A stretch of DNA of 64,000 nt. Origin: Bacteroidota bacterium. Lineage in GTDB: Bacteria > Bacteroidota > Ignavibacteria > UBA10030 > UBA8401. A model generated the notes under the pieces. That model had not been told where the DNA came from, made no database searches, and saw only the letters and a program-made list of their open reading frames with translations. Shown one piece after another: positions 63,275-64,000 of the stretch. The stretch spans positions 1 to 64,000 of the forward strand of contig WBUG01000001.1 in assembly GCA_008933835.1 (NCBI GenBank), read 5' to 3'. Made by a program: the position numbers and the translations under genes. Numbering within the stretch: the first letter of the stretch is position 1; each line of letters begins with the position of its first letter.

Positions 63275-64000
63275 ATGGATGCATTGCTCTTGGCCAGGAT
63301 CCAGTTCGCCATGACGGTGGGATTCCACTTCATCTTTCCGCCGCTCTCCATCGGACTGGCATGGCTGCTGGTCATCATCGAGGGACTGGGATGGAGGACG
63401 AAGAATCCCGTCTACACCGTCATCGGCAAGTTTTACGGCAGGATCCTCGGCATCATTTTCGCCGTGGGCGTGGCGACGGGCATCGTGATGGAGTTCCAGT
63501 TCGGCACCAACTGGGCCGAATATTCCAAGTTCGTCGGCGATATCTTCGGCGCTCCGCTCGCGGCCGAAGGGCTCTTCGCCTTTTTCCTCGAGTCGACCTT
63601 CCTCGGACTGTACCTGCTCGGCCGCAACCGCGTCTCGGCCGGCGTGCACTGGTTCTCCATTCTGATGGTCGCGGTCGGTTCCACCATCTCCGCCTTCTGG
63701 ATCCTCGTCGCCAATTCGTGGCAGCAGACGCCGGCGGGGTTCACGCTGCGTAACGGCCGGGCGGAGCTCACGGACTTCTGGGCTGCGGTCTTCAATCCCT
63801 CGACCATGGTCCGTTTCTTCCACACCGTCGATGCCGCGCTCATCGCGGGTTCCTTCCTCGTCGCCGGTACGGCGGCCTACCTCATCGTGAAGGGGATCCA
63901 GACCGAGACCGCCAAGAAGGCGCTCACGATCGGCATCGTGACCGGTCTCGCCGTTTCGCTGCTGGAAGTCTTTCCGTTCGGCCACGAACACGGCCGCCAG
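63275..64000 (+). CDS. cydA: Cytochrome bd ubiquinol oxidase subunit I (partial, runs off window)
   Basis: 242 codons are visible. Start ATG after AAAGGAGAAC. The first helix has the heme-ligand His18 in GFHFIFPPLSIGL, and MEFQFGTNWAEYSKFVGDIFGAPLAAEGLFAFFLEST is the near-invariant first half of the CydA family. High-affinity terminal oxidase for microaerobic respiration. The window ends at residue 242, before the Q-loop. The ORF continues; cydB is expected beyond. Confidence 0.95.
   Translation, partial: MDALLLARIQFAMTVGFHFIFPPLSIGLAWLLVIIEGLGWRTKNPVYTVIGKFYGRILGIIFAVGVATGIVMEFQFGTNWAEYSKFVGDIFGAPLAAEGLFAFFLESTFLGLYLLGRNRVSAGVHWFSILMVAVGSTISAFWILVANSWQQTPAGFTLRNGRAELTDFWAAVFNPSTMVRFFHTVDAALIAGSFLVAGTAAYLIVKGIQTETAKKALTIGIVTGLAVSLLEVFPFGHEHGRQ

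Overview
The window is about 62% GC, densely coded and almost free of mobile DNA. It looks like a chromosomal segment from the Bacteroidota/Chlorobi/Ignavibacteria (FCB) group. The support is C-terminal type IX secretion (T9SS) sorting domains on several exported proteins, PorV/PorQ-family outer membrane barrels, and TonB-dependent receptors with an N-terminal carboxypeptidase-regulatory-like domain. Clear Shine-Dalgarno sequences and TTGACA-17-TATATT type promoters, plus a human-like 6-pyruvoyl-tetrahydropterin synthase next to GTP cyclohydrolase and two SDRs, point to the Chlorobi/Ignavibacteria side rather than classical Bacteroidia. No photosynthesis gene is present. NADH dehydrogenase subunits and cytochrome bd indicate a respiring organism. 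The assignment is inference from gene content only.

Layout. 1-4250: two tRNA-Ser genes, a cupin gene, divergently two peroxiredoxins, and a four-gene pterin operon. 4317-4805: a Spy-like periplasmic protein. 4853-13321: a forward operon with a TPR lipoprotein, pyrK-pyrD, an ABC exporter pair, a small exported protein and a GT39-type mannosyltransferase-like enzyme. 13339-14871: a T9SS cargo protein. 15022-30332: two paralogous head-to-tail cassettes, each TonB-dependent receptor, giant secreted T9SS-type protein, PorV-like barrel, and each behind a near-identical promoter. 30333-30950: a stretch with no convincing gene. 31009-33018: an FG-GAP T9SS protein, divergent from two GT9 glycosyltransferases (33175-35411).

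35466-53204 holds two long reverse-strand operons. The upstream one (53204 down to 44950) encodes two GT2 enzymes, a flippase-like membrane protein, a deacetylase, a GT-B glycosyltransferase, a PHP phosphoesterase, an outer membrane barrel and a site-2 protease. The downstream one (44781 down to 35466) encodes a lipoprotein, a BNR-propeller T9SS protein, two PorV-like barrels, two GT4 enzymes, a deacetylase-like protein, a GT9 enzyme and a thioredoxin. Between them is a 168-bp region with a strong promoter, a long closing stem and an intrinsic terminator that ends four bases before the first start codon. This is a candidate undescribed attenuator or riboswitch-like leader.

53247-64000 is forward: uridine kinase, M16 peptidase, alanine dehydrogenase, nuoGHI, L-lactate dehydrogenase, a ComM-type AAA ATPase, an Fe-S Rrf2 regulator and the start of cydA. 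Many neighbours overlap by ATGA or GTGA, so the operon assignments are well supported by spacing.
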